The notes under the pieces: model-generated
The model's database searches: none
Seen by the model: only the letters and a program-made list of their open reading frames with translations
What the model was told of the DNA's origin: nothing
Program-made: the position numbers and the translations under genes
From: Pseudomonas antarctica
GTDB taxonomy: Bacteria; Pseudomonadota; Gammaproteobacteria; Pseudomonadales; Pseudomonadaceae
Assembly: GCF_900624995.1 (NCBI RefSeq)
Contig: NZ_UYXQ01000028.1
Coordinates: 1-53,855, forward strand
Length of the DNA stretch: 53,855 nucleotides
Direction: 5' to 3'
Shown here: positions 41,330-49,347 of the stretch, piece after piece
How positions within the stretch are numbered: the first letter of the stretch is position 1
How the letters are laid out: each line of letters begins with the position of its first letter

Positions 41330-43404
41330 AAAGGCGCTCCATCAGGCAGCGGCGCTTCCCTTTCGGTGCCGCCAATAAATTCCACGCCGGGCAGCAACGA
41401 CAGGCGCAAGCCGGCCAGTGCGTGCAGCAGATGCAGGCGGGTGTCATCTTCGTCTTGCAGGCCTTGGCCGTTGAGGGCGCGGCGCGTGCGGTCGAGGGTC
41501 ATCAGCAGACCGCTCGGCGCGGGCAAGCGTTCACCCGCCTTGAGGCAGGCTTTGAAGTAACCGCCGACGCCTTCCACCACTTGGTTGAGCAGCACCCGTG
41601 GCACGCCGTAGATGCGCGGCGAGTAGGCCAACAGGTCAAGCAGGTTCAGCGCCACGCGCAAATCGCGCAGGGCGGTGCCGGTGTCCTGGCCGATGAGGCC
41701 CAGGCGCGGCAAATGCTGCATCAGGCGGTCGAGCATTTGCGCGGCCATGTGCCGGTGTTCGGCCAGGGTCGCAGGCTCGGTCATGCTGACGATGTCGCGC
41801 CAGCTGAACCGGGTCAGGCGTTTGGCCGCCAGTTCGGCGCCGAAAGGCCGTGCAATCAACGTCCACACGAACGCAAACAGCAAGCCAACCGGCCCGGCCA
41901 GGTTGACGTTGGCGAAGTTCAGGAAGTCCGCGTCGTAGGCGCCCTGGATGCTGATGAATGACGAGGTGTTTACCAACGTCAGCAGCATGCCGAGGTAGAA
42001 GCGCGGCTGCACGGTGAGCGTGCCGATGCAGATAAACGGCACGGCAAACGCCAGCACCAGCATCGGGAAATCGTGCAGGTTAGGCAGCACCAGAAACAGA
42101 TAGAGGCTGGCGAACAACACCGACATGGCGGTCCAGAAAAAAAATCGGTAGATCTGCGGCGCCGGGTCGTCCATGGAGGCGAAGAAGCTGCAGGCCACAG
42201 CCGCCAGAATCACCGCGCTGCCACCGTCGGTCCAGCCCAATAGAATCCACAGCACCGAGGCGACGATGATCGCCGTGACCGTGGAAAACGCCGAATAGAA
42301 CATCAGGCCACGGTCGAGGAACGGCGTCAGCCGGCCCAGGCGCCAGTGGCGGTAAACGGCGCGCCAGGTGTCCTGGCTTTCGCACTGGATGGCGGCTTGC
42401 AGGCTGCGACAGTCTTGCCACAGGTCGACCCATTCGCCAAGGCGATAGAGGGCGTTGGAGAACAGCAAGGTGTGGCGCTCGTCCAGCGCTTCGCCGTGGG
42501 GCTGGGCGGCGTCGATCTTGTCGCGCAGCACGCGCCAGCGTTCGAGGGGCGCCTCTTCGGTAGTGCTTTGTAGCCAGGCGTTGGCCTCTTCCAGCAAAGG
42601 CGTGAGTCGATCGAGAAACTCAGGGGCTCGGTGTTCGATTGCGTAAACCGCGTCGTCAAGCGCATCGATCACCGGCAACAGGTGAATCATCCGCCCGCGC
42701 AGCTCCTTGGTGTTACGCACCGTCTGTGGACGTGCGCCTTCGTGGGGCAACTGGCCGATCATTAATTCCAGGGTATTGAAGGTGGCGACCATGCCGCCGC
42801 GCAACGTGCTGACCTCTTCAGGCGCCACGTTGCGCATCAAAAAACGCTGGCTGTAGACCTGGGCATCGGCGAACCACTTGGCCACCGAGCCGTCAAACAC
42901 CGGCATCAGCCGACGCGGCCAAAACATCGCGCCCACCACGGCCGCCACGGCGATGCCGAGGAAGATTTCTTCGGTACGCGCCTCGGCCACATCCCACACC
43001 GCCAGGGGGTTATCCACCACGGGCAGTGCGATCAACGGCAAGGTGTAGCCGGCCAGCATCAGAGCATAGTTGTTCGCCGTACGCAGGTGCATGGACAGGA
43101 ACAGCAAAATGCCGGTCCACAGTGCAATCACCACCACCAGCACATACGGCGCCTGCACAAACATGGGCACAAATATCACCGCCGCCGCCGCGCCCATAAA
43201 AGTGCCGATGGCGCGGTACAAGGCCTTGGAGCTGGTAGGGCCGACAAATGGGCTGGAGACGATATAAACCGTGGCCATCGCCCAATACGGACGTGGCATT
43301 TGCATGAGCATGGCGATGTACAGCGCGATCATTGACGCTGCGAACGTACGCACGCCATAGAACCAGTCGCGGGCGGGCGGGAAGCCGGCAAAAAATCCGT
43401 TCAA
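41326..43404 (-). CDS. FUSC-family permease (AaeB-like)
   Basis: A 692-residue inner-membrane transporter made of two similar halves. Each half has a cluster of hydrophobic helices followed by a cytoplasmic stretch (helices around 20-175 and 370-520). The start FFAGFPPARDWFYGVRTFAA and MPRPYWAMATVYIVSSPFVG are typical of the FUSC/PET family. AaeB of E. coli exports p-hydroxybenzoate-type acids. Fusaric-acid resistance proteins belong to the same family, so aromatic acids are likely but unproven substrates. It overlaps the MarR gene by 4 bases. Confidence 0.9.
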   Translation of the reverse strand: MNGFFAGFPPARDWFYGVRTFAASMIALYIAMLMQMPRPYWAMATVYIVSSPFVGPTSSKALYRAIGTFMGAAAAVIFVPMFVQAPYVLVVVIALWTGILLFLSMHLRTANNYALMLAGYTLPLIALPVVDNPLAVWDVAEARTEEIFLGIAVAAVVGAMFWPRRLMPVFDGSVAKWFADAQVYSQRFLMRNVAPEEVSTLRGGMVATFNTLELMIGQLPHEGARPQTVRNTKELRGRMIHLLPVIDALDDAVYAIEHRAPEFLDRLTPLLEEANAWLQSTTEEAPLERWRVLRDKIDAAQPHGEALDERHTLLFSNALYRLGEWVDLWQDCRSLQAAIQCESQDTWRAVYRHWRLGRLTPFLDRGLMFYSAFSTVTAIIVASVLWILLGWTDGGSAVILAAVACSFFASMDDPAPQIYRFFFWTAMSVLFASLYLFLVLPNLHDFPMLVLAFAVPFICIGTLTVQPRFYLGMLLTLVNTSSFISIQGAYDADFLNFANVNLAGPVGLLFAFVWTLIARPFGAELAAKRLTRFSWRDIVSMTEPATLAEHRHMAAQMLDRLMQHLPRLGLIGQDTGTALRDLRVALNLLDLLAYSPRIYGVPRVLLNQVVEGVGGYFKACLKAGERLPAPSGLLMTLDRTRRALNGQGLQDEDDTRLHLLHALAGLRLSLLPGVEFIGGTEREAPLPDGAPL

Positions 43405-43847
43405 GGCGATGCAACCCCAGCCGCTTCAAACGCCCGCAGCACACGCAGGGCGGCTTCAAGGTCGCTGTGGGCGATATCCGCCAACACGTCCTGGCGCAGG
43501 CGCACCAGTTGCACCTCCACCGCGTGCACCAGCTCACGGCCGCGCTCGGTAAGGCTCAAGGCCTTGGCGCGGCGGTCGTGGATGTCTTCGGTGCGGCACA
43601 CGTAGCCACCCGCGCACAGCTGGTCAAGCAGGCGCACCAACGAGGGGCTTTCCATCCCGGACGCCTGGGCGACTTTTACCTGATGCACACCATCGCCCAA
43701 GCGGCCGATCATCAACAATGGCACGGCGCAGGCTTCGGAAATACCGTAACTCACCAGCGTGGTCTGGCAGATTTTGCGCCAATGACGGGCGCCCACCACC
43801 ATGCTGCTGCTGAGGTTCATGTGGAGTTGTTCGAGGGCTTGAGGCAC
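43401..43847 (-). CDS. MarR-family transcriptional regulator
   Basis: A 148-residue winged-helix regulator. The recognition-helix region is QVKVAQASGMESPSLVRLLDQL, followed by the wing with YVCRTEDIHDRRAKALSLTERG, the conserved D-x-R-(A/S)-K pattern of MarR proteins. The start is GTG 43845-43847 or ATG 43818-43820; neither has a strong ribosome site. It is the first gene of the efflux operon and overlaps the permease gene. Together with the dyad upstream this suggests an autorepressor relieved by an aromatic ligand. Confidence 0.9.
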   Translation of the reverse strand: MPQALEQLHMNLSSSMVVGARHWRKICQTTLVSYGISEACAVPLLMIGRLGDGVHQVKVAQASGMESPSLVRLLDQLCAGGYVCRTEDIHDRRAKALSLTERGRELVHAVEVQLVRLRQDVLADIAHSDLEAALRVLRAFEAAGVASP

Positions 43848-43863
43848 TGGAGCGCTCGCATAC

Positions 43864-43879
43864 AGTTAGTTTGCTAACT
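43864..43879. promoter_or_regulatory. Likely MarR operator
   Basis: AGTTAG-TTTG-CTAACT is a perfect 6-bp inverted repeat with a 4-base spacer, 17 bases upstream of the GTG start of the marR-like gene. Size, symmetry and position fit a MarR-family binding site overlapping the operon promoter. TTGATA just upstream on the minus strand is a possible -35 box. Confidence 0.65.
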
Positions 43880-43995
43880 ATCAATATGGTGGATGAGGCT
43901 AAAGCAGTCAAGTTTTGAAACAAATTTGTGATGGGTGGTGCGGGGTTAGGGTAAGTAAAGCGGGTTTCGGAAGGGATGTTGGATTTTCAGCGGTA

Positions 43996-44101
43996 TTGAT
44001 CGTTCCCACGCTCTGCGTGGGAGTGCATCCGCGTCCGCTCTTAAAGTCGTGACGCAGAGCGTCACAGGCGGCATTCCCACGCGAAGCGTAGGAACGATCA
44101 A
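43996..44101. repeat. Large REP/BIME-type inverted repeat
   Basis: TTGATCGTTCC (43996-44006) and GGAACGATCAA (44091-44101) are perfect inverted ends. Inside are hairpins CCCACGC-TCT-GCGTGGG near 44006-44022 and GTGACGC-AGA-GCGTCAC near 44050. This GTTCCCACGCTCTGCGTGGG type of repeat is widespread in Pseudomonas between genes. It lies between the DUF2789 gene and the marR promoter. Confidence 0.8.
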
Positions 44102-44122
44102 TGCCTTTTTGAAAAGATTTTT

Positions 44123-44368
44123 TTACGCCTCTCGCCCTGCCCTTAACAACACACTCAACTGATCCACCACTTGCGCCCAATCCGCATCTTCCCGAATCCC
44201 ATCGCGCAAAAACGCTCTCTGACTGGGCGTCCAGAAAAACGCATCCGCCAAACGCAGTTCAGGCTTTAGCGGTGAATGAACCGTCACAAACTTCTCGATA
44301 CTCACCGGGTCATGCGGCAGCCCAAGCTGTTTGAACAGTGAAGGTAAGCTGTGCACAGGCGATTCCAT
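44123..44368 (-). CDS. DUF2789 family protein
   Basis: An 81-residue acidic protein. LPSLFKQLGLPHDPVSIEKFV near the start and LADAFFWTPSQRAFLRDGIR in the middle followed by EDADWAQVVDQLSVLL are the hallmarks of DUF2789, a small family of gammaproteobacteria with unknown function. It is monocistronic, 33 bases downstream of the end of the glycosyltransferase gene's region on the same strand. Confidence 0.85.
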   Translation of the reverse strand: MESPVHSLPSLFKQLGLPHDPVSIEKFVTVHSPLKPELRLADAFFWTPSQRAFLRDGIREDADWAQVVDQLSVLLRAGREA

Positions 44369-44401
44369 GGCAAGCTCCAGATAAAGAAGTGTTAACTGAG
44401 T

Positions 44402-46012
44402 CTAGCGGCAACCTTCGGGTTGCGGCGGCGCTACGTCGCACAGCACGAACAACCGCGCCCTGGCACCGCCGCCGTCCTGACGGCTCAGCTCGCGCCAGCC
44501 TTGGGGCAGTGGTGCGAAATCATCCGGCGCTTCGTTGCTGCTGATCAGCCACACGCGGCGGGTTTGGGCGGGCAATGCCGACAAACGGTCGAGGTAAATG
44601 CGCCCGCCGTCCTGGTCCACCAGCGTACCGAAGCCGTAGGCATTTGGCCGGGTCGACGTACCGTCGGGCTTGGGCGGGGTGTAAAGCTGCAACTGGGCAT
44701 CGGTCTCGTCGTAATACACGTAGGGAAGGTACCAGAGCATGTCACTGAGGACGATGCGGTCGTCTTCCTGGTAATTGCGGTTGACGAACTCCACCGGCAC
44801 GTTGAATTGATCATGCTCATCGACGGTGAAGTTATTTTTCAGCCCCGCCAGTTCCATACCCACGAACACCACTAGCAGTGCCGCGCCTAGCAGTGACAGG
44901 CGCGCGGGCAGACGGTGAATAACCAAGGCCACAAGGATCGGCAAGCCCAGTGCATACACAGTGAGGTAGCGCTCGATAAACACTGGCGAGATGAACGACA
45001 CCCCGTACACAAGCAGCAACGGCAGTAAAAAAAACAGCGCTAAAAGGCTAGCCGGCCGATAGCGTTCGCGGTCTCGCCAGGCGGTCACCCCAACAACCGC
45101 GACCAGCATTGACGGAAACAGCCAGAACAACGGCGGCCAGAGGCCAACACCTTCGTCCTGGAGCAAAAACTGCCAGATCATTGACGGCAGCGACAACAGG
45201 TTGACCGGGTCTTCCCAGCCAATGTCCCCGCCTACCTTGAGTGCATCAACGTGGTGCACCAGGTCCAGCAGATTTGGCAGCCAAGGCAGGTACAACAACA
45301 CGATCGCGCTGTTGGCCACCCACCACGCCGGGCGCTTGATCAAACGCGGGCCAGACGGTTGAGAGGCGCCCAACAACCCCAGGTAGGCCCAATGCACCAA
45401 CACACAGAGCGCAGTGAAATAATGGGTGTAGAAACCGGCTGTCATCAGCAGCACATACGCCACCAAGTAGCGCGTGCGCTCGGGTTGTCGTACCCAATAC
45501 ACCAACGCCAGCGTAGCGCCCAATAGCCACACGCCCAGCAACGAATACATGCGCGCTTCCTGGCTGTAGCGCACCGCTGTCGGGAACAGCGCCAACAGGA
45601 CGCCGGCCAGCACCGCCACACGACGGGTCGACAGTTGCCGTGTGAGCCAGATGCCCAGGCCCACGGCAACTACGCCTGGGATCGCACTCATGCCGCGAAG
45701 GGATAAAATTCCATCGCCAAACAGCCCAATCCAGCCGCGCAACAAGAAAAAATACAACGGCGGGTGCACATCGTGGGCGGCGTGAAACCACAAATCGCCT
45801 GCAGCGTATTCGCTGAGCAGCAGGCTCGAGGCTTCATCCCCCCAGATAGCGGACGCCGTGAGGCCGTAAAAACGTAGGCTCGCAGCCAGCGCCAGGAGCG
45901 GCACCCACCACAGAAGGCTCATCCAAGCAGCACCTGACCAAGACTGCGAGAGGTGATGGAACACGGGTAATGAACCCACTTTATCGTCTTGCTCTGCCAC
46001 AGACCGTCGCAC
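44402..46012 (-). CDS. Glycosyltransferase family 39-like membrane protein
   Basis: About 536 residues from GTG 46010-46012, which has GGGGA 6 bases upstream; TTG 46046-46048 with GGGG upstream is an alternative. At least ten hydrophobic segments are visible. The first periplasmic loop has the acidic pair of PMT/ArnT-type enzymes in ASAIWGDEASSLLLSEY, followed by DVHPPLYFFLLRGWIGLFGD. These GT-C enzymes transfer sugars from polyprenyl phosphate carriers to lipids or proteins on the periplasmic side. The acceptor and sugar cannot be deduced. The C-terminal part (about 400-536) is soluble. Confidence 0.8.
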   Translation of the reverse strand: MRRSVAEQDDKVGSLPVFHHLSQSWSGAAWMSLLWWVPLLALAASLRFYGLTASAIWGDEASSLLLSEYAAGDLWFHAAHDVHPPLYFFLLRGWIGLFGDGILSLRGMSAIPGVVAVGLGIWLTRQLSTRRVAVLAGVLLALFPTAVRYSQEARMYSLLGVWLLGATLALVYWVRQPERTRYLVAYVLLMTAGFYTHYFTALCVLVHWAYLGLLGASQPSGPRLIKRPAWWVANSAIVLLYLPWLPNLLDLVHHVDALKVGGDIGWEDPVNLLSLPSMIWQFLLQDEGVGLWPPLFWLFPSMLVAVVGVTAWRDRERYRPASLLALFFLLPLLLVYGVSFISPVFIERYLTVYALGLPILVALVIHRLPARLSLLGAALLVVFVGMELAGLKNNFTVDEHDQFNVPVEFVNRNYQEDDRIVLSDMLWYLPYVYYDETDAQLQLYTPPKPDGTSTRPNAYGFGTLVDQDGGRIYLDRLSALPAQTRRVWLISSNEAPDDFAPLPQGWRELSRQDGGGARARLFVLCDVAPPQPEGCR

Positions 46013-46206
46013 CTCGATTCCCCTACCATTGCCTTTTTTGGCCGGCAAATAAGCCCCATGCGTGAATGACCGCCACTCTAGGACAAAAGCCCATTATTCG
46101 CTGCTGGAATCCGACAAATCAGCGATTTGTGTAGGCATTTACCGAAGCATTTGTCAGACCACGCTATGATTGCCTCCCTCAAAGGACTAAGGATCAAGGA
46201 CACGTT

Positions 46207-48363
46207 ATGCGCATCGGTTTTTTGTCACCTCTGGCCCTGGCACTGCTCACCGGCCTTTCCTTCCAGGCCCAAGCCAGTGGCGATGACTCGTGCTACCCCG
46301 ACTGGCGAGTATCACGCGACAGCCTCGAAGGGTGCAGCAACCTGCCTTTTCTGAGCCCGGGCAATGACAGCCGGGTCAACCTGCGTCTGTTACTGGCCGA
46401 CAAACAGGTGGCGCCTCTGACGCCGAATGCGCTAAGTGAAACCGATCTGGAAGAAGGCTTTGGCCCGGTGCCGTTCCCGGTGTATCGCCTCACGGCGATG
46501 ACCGATGCCAACGTCGAAAAAACCGACGCGACGCCCACGCCCAGCAAACTCGAGCAATTACTGGCCGCGCAAGGTATCGCGCGTGAAAACCACAACGCCG
46601 CGGGTGATGCCTTCCTGAACGGCGAAGGCAGCCGCTGCCGCAGCAATGACGACAGCAGCGCCACGGCGTTTGTCAGCCAGGTAATCAAAGCCGATCTACC
46701 TGAAGCGGAACGCCGCTTGCTGATCACTGGCCGCCTGCAACTGCTCGGCGCCTGTACCTGGGACGGCGCAAGCCTGGGTGACCCCGAGCAAATCCAATCG
46801 GCAGCAGGCCGCGAGCTGCGCACTTACCTTCAAGCCGCCGGCGACTTTTACAGCGGCCGCTTTGGCGACGCGCAACGCGGCTTTGTCGCGGCCGCCGCCG
46901 GCAGCCTGCCGTGGGTCAAGGAGACGGCGCTGTACATGATCGCGCGTACCGAGCTGAACCAAGCCCAGGAAAACGCCTTCGACGAATACGGCATGCCGCA
47001 ACTGGAGCGTGTGGATAAGTCCGTGCTGTCCAACAGCGGGACCGCCTTCAACCTGTACCTGAAAACGTACCCTCAGGGCGAATACGCCGCCTCTGCCCAA
47101 GGCCTGTTGCGCCGGGTGCATTGGCTGGCGGGCGATACCGACAAGCTGGCAAACGAGTTGGCCGCGCAATTGAGCGCTGAGCCGCGCAATGTGTCGTTGG
47201 ATGACTTGGTGCAGGAAACCGACAACAAACTGCTGAGCGCTACCCAAACACCTGCGGCCAACCCACTGATGCTGGCACTCAATGACTTGATGTGGATGCG
47301 CGCCGGTAACCCGCCCAAGCTGACCCGCGAGGCGTTGACCGCGCAGAAGGCGGTGTTCGCTCAGGAACCGGCGCTGTACGACTACGTGCAAGCCGCGTTT
47401 GCGCTGTACGTCGAGCACCAACCCGACAATGCCTTGAAACGGCTGCCTCAGGACGTGCCTGCGAGCCTGAACTACTTCGCCTTCAGCCAGCAGACCCTGC
47501 GCGGCCTCGCCCTGGAAGCCAAGCAAGACTGGAAGAGCGCCGAAGCGTTGTGGCTGAAACTCTTGCCACTGGCCAAGCAACCCTTGCAGCGCGACCAGTT
47601 GGAACTGGCCCTGGCGATGAACTACGAGCGCAGCGGGCAACTGGCCAAAGTGTTCGCGACCGATTCGCCGATCAACGCCCAACAGGTGCGCGCTATCTTG
47701 CTGCGCAACATCGCCGATCAGGCATTGCTGCGCCAGCAGATCACCCAGGCCAACGACCCGCTCGAACGCGAAACCGCGCAGTTTGTGCTGCTCTACAAAG
47801 ACCTGCTGCGCGGCCAATACGCCACCTTCGCCGACGACCTCAAGCAACTCCCTGCGTCGCTGCCACAGAACAAACTCGGCACCCGACTGGGTTACGTCTA
47901 CAGCGATGGCCAATCGCTGCAGTTGTTCCAGTGGAACGGCGACAAGGCTGAAGCCGGCTACGCCTGCCCGAGCATCGCGCAAATCGCCAGCACCTTGCAG
48001 GCCGATCCGAAAAGCCCCAAAGGCCTGAACTGCCTGGGTGAGTTCATCCTGAGCAACCATCTGGATGGCATGCCGCTGGACCAGCCAGGCGCCGCCGGCA
48101 GCCTGGGCAGCAGCGCCTCGCTGTTCAAAGGCGAAGCCTTTTCGCGGCTCGACGGTTACCGCCAAGTCATCGCTAATCCCAAGGCACCGCATAACGACAA
48201 GGCCTACGCACTGTTTCGCGCGATCAACTGCTATGCGCGGTCTGGCTACAACAACTGCGGCGGTGAAGATGTCGACAAGTCCGTGCGCAAAGGCTGGTTC
48301 CGCCAGCTGAAAACCGGGTTTGCCGACACTGAATGGGCCGAGTCGCTGAAGTACTACTGGTGA
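46207..48363 (+). CDS. Large periplasmic TPR-like protein (annotated YfiO-like in pseudomonads)
   Basis: A 718-residue secreted protein with a Sec signal peptide ending near FQAQA-SG and AAGGA about 7 bases before the ATG. There is no lipobox. The body is almost entirely helical, with tandem hairpins such as YLQAAGDFYSGRFGDAQRGF and FAFSQQTLRGLALEAKQDWK that suggest TPR or SEL1-like solenoid structure. Pseudomonas homologues are often labelled outer-membrane assembly lipoprotein YfiO, but they are far longer than BamD (about 245), so that name is doubtful. Its stop overlaps the start of the DUF3142 gene, so the two products probably work together in the envelope. Confidence 0.7.
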   Translation: MRIGFLSPLALALLTGLSFQAQASGDDSCYPDWRVSRDSLEGCSNLPFLSPGNDSRVNLRLLLADKQVAPLTPNALSETDLEEGFGPVPFPVYRLTAMTDANVEKTDATPTPSKLEQLLAAQGIARENHNAAGDAFLNGEGSRCRSNDDSSATAFVSQVIKADLPEAERRLLITGRLQLLGACTWDGASLGDPEQIQSAAGRELRTYLQAAGDFYSGRFGDAQRGFVAAAAGSLPWVKETALYMIARTELNQAQENAFDEYGMPQLERVDKSVLSNSGTAFNLYLKTYPQGEYAASAQGLLRRVHWLAGDTDKLANELAAQLSAEPRNVSLDDLVQETDNKLLSATQTPAANPLMLALNDLMWMRAGNPPKLTREALTAQKAVFAQEPALYDYVQAAFALYVEHQPDNALKRLPQDVPASLNYFAFSQQTLRGLALEAKQDWKSAEALWLKLLPLAKQPLQRDQLELALAMNYERSGQLAKVFATDSPINAQQVRAILLRNIADQALLRQQITQANDPLERETAQFVLLYKDLLRGQYATFADDLKQLPASLPQNKLGTRLGYVYSDGQSLQLFQWNGDKAEAGYACPSIAQIASTLQADPKSPKGLNCLGEFILSNHLDGMPLDQPGAAGSLGSSASLFKGEAFSRLDGYRQVIANPKAPHNDKAYALFRAINCYARSGYNNCGGEDVDKSVRKGWFRQLKTGFADTEWAESLKYYW

Positions 48364-49064
48364 GGCACCTGTGGCTGGGCTTGCTGTTGCTGGCAAGCCC
48401 GGCCTTTGCTGCGGTTGATGCTCGCGATTACGACGCCTTCTGGCTATGGAGTGGCGTCGCGCCGCAGCCGGTGCTCAAGCAAGCGAAAACCCTGTACATC
48501 CTGCAGGGCCAGATCAATTCCACCCGCCGCGCGCCACAGCGCGGCGTGCAGTTCATCGCCCAGGGCATCAGCGTGCCACGCATTACCCAAGGCGACGTCT
48601 GGGTGGTCTACCGCGCTCACACCCTGCACTGGCCAGAACAGGCCTACACCCAACTGCTCGGCCAGGTGCAACGCTGGCGCGACGCGGGCAACCCGGTGGT
48701 GGGCATCCAGATCGACTTCGACGCCCGCACCCAATACCTGCACGAATACGCCGATTTCCTGCGCGATCTGCGCCAACGCCTGCCCACTGACCTACGGCTG
48801 AGCATCACCGGCCTGATGGACTGGAGCAGCAATGCCGACCCCACCGCCATCGCCCAGCTCAAAGGCGTGGTGGACGAAGTGGTGGTGCAGACGTACCAAG
48901 GGCGCCACAGCATCCCGGATTACGCGGCGTATTTGCCACGGATGAACCGGCTGGGGCTGCCGTTCAAGGTCGGGTTGATTCAGGGTGGCGTGTGGGAGGA
49001 ACCGGGGTATTTGAAGGGGAGTGAGTGGTTTCGGGGGTATGTGGTTTTTTTGCAGAACCCGTAG
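48360..49064 (+). CDS. DUF3142 domain protein
   Basis: From GTG 48360 (sharing GTGA with the stop of the preceding gene) the protein has 234 residues and begins with a clean signal peptide, RHLWLGLLLLASPAFAAV. ATG 48333 would place hydrophilic residues before it and is less likely. The mature part starts DYDAFWLWSGVAPQPVL and carries NPVVGIQIDFDARTQYLHEY, VVQTYQGRHSIPDYAAYLPR and FKVGLIQGG. This reads like a TIM-barrel hydrolase core, matching DUF3142. A carbohydrate-related role is possible but unproven. Confidence 0.8.
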   Translation: MRHLWLGLLLLASPAFAAVDARDYDAFWLWSGVAPQPVLKQAKTLYILQGQINSTRRAPQRGVQFIAQGISVPRITQGDVWVVYRAHTLHWPEQAYTQLLGQVQRWRDAGNPVVGIQIDFDARTQYLHEYADFLRDLRQRLPTDLRLSITGLMDWSSNADPTAIAQLKGVVDEVVVQTYQGRHSIPDYAAYLPRMNRLGLPFKVGLIQGGVWEEPGYLKGSEWFRGYVVFLQNP

Positions 49065-49079
49065 TCACGCAATATCCCC

Positions 49080-49336
49080 TGTGGGAGCGGGCTTGCCCGC
49101 GATAGCGTCAGTTCAGTCAACGTGGTGTTGAATGATACGTCCTCATCGCGGCATGGGTATCTACGCAACTTTTTGTGTTGCGCTAAGTTTTTGGCGGGGT
49201 TTTTAGGTAGATGTGAGTACATATCCGTTGCTGCGGTAACGGATATGTACCCAGCGCCCCCGCGACAATCAAAGAATTCAACCCACAAAAAGATGTATAG
49301 ATACCTATGCTCATCGCGGGCAAGCGCGCTCCCACA
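49080..49336. repeat. REP pair interrupted by a MITE-like element
   Basis: TGTGGGAGCGGGCTTGCCCG begins at 49080 and runs to about 49106. The opposite-facing copy runs from TCATCGCGGGCAAGCGCGCT (49311) to CCCACA at 49336. Together they form a classic Pseudomonas REP doublet between the DUF3142 and efflux genes. The right REP is split by the inserted element at 49151-49310, which leaves TCATCGCG on both sides. Confidence 0.75.
49151..49310. mobile_element. 160-bp MITE-like element with 8-bp target duplication
   Basis: The ends GCATGGGTATCT... and ...AGATACCTATGC form 27-bp terminal inverted repeats (49151-49177 against 49284-49310) with 23 matches. TCATCGCG flanks both sides (49143-49150 and 49311-49318), an 8-bp target duplication. 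In the centre GTACATATCCGTT (49217-49229) and AACGGATATGTAC (49238-49250) form a perfect 13-bp stem. No transposase fits inside, so it must be mobilised in trans. Confidence 0.8.
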
Positions 49337-49347
49337 TGGCGTTGTAT

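Noticed and set aside
48980..49288. 102-residue minus-strand frame over the end of the DUF3142 gene and the MITE
   Set aside because: It spans the repeat element and the gene's 3' end with no ribosome site or domain; a by-product of the repeat.
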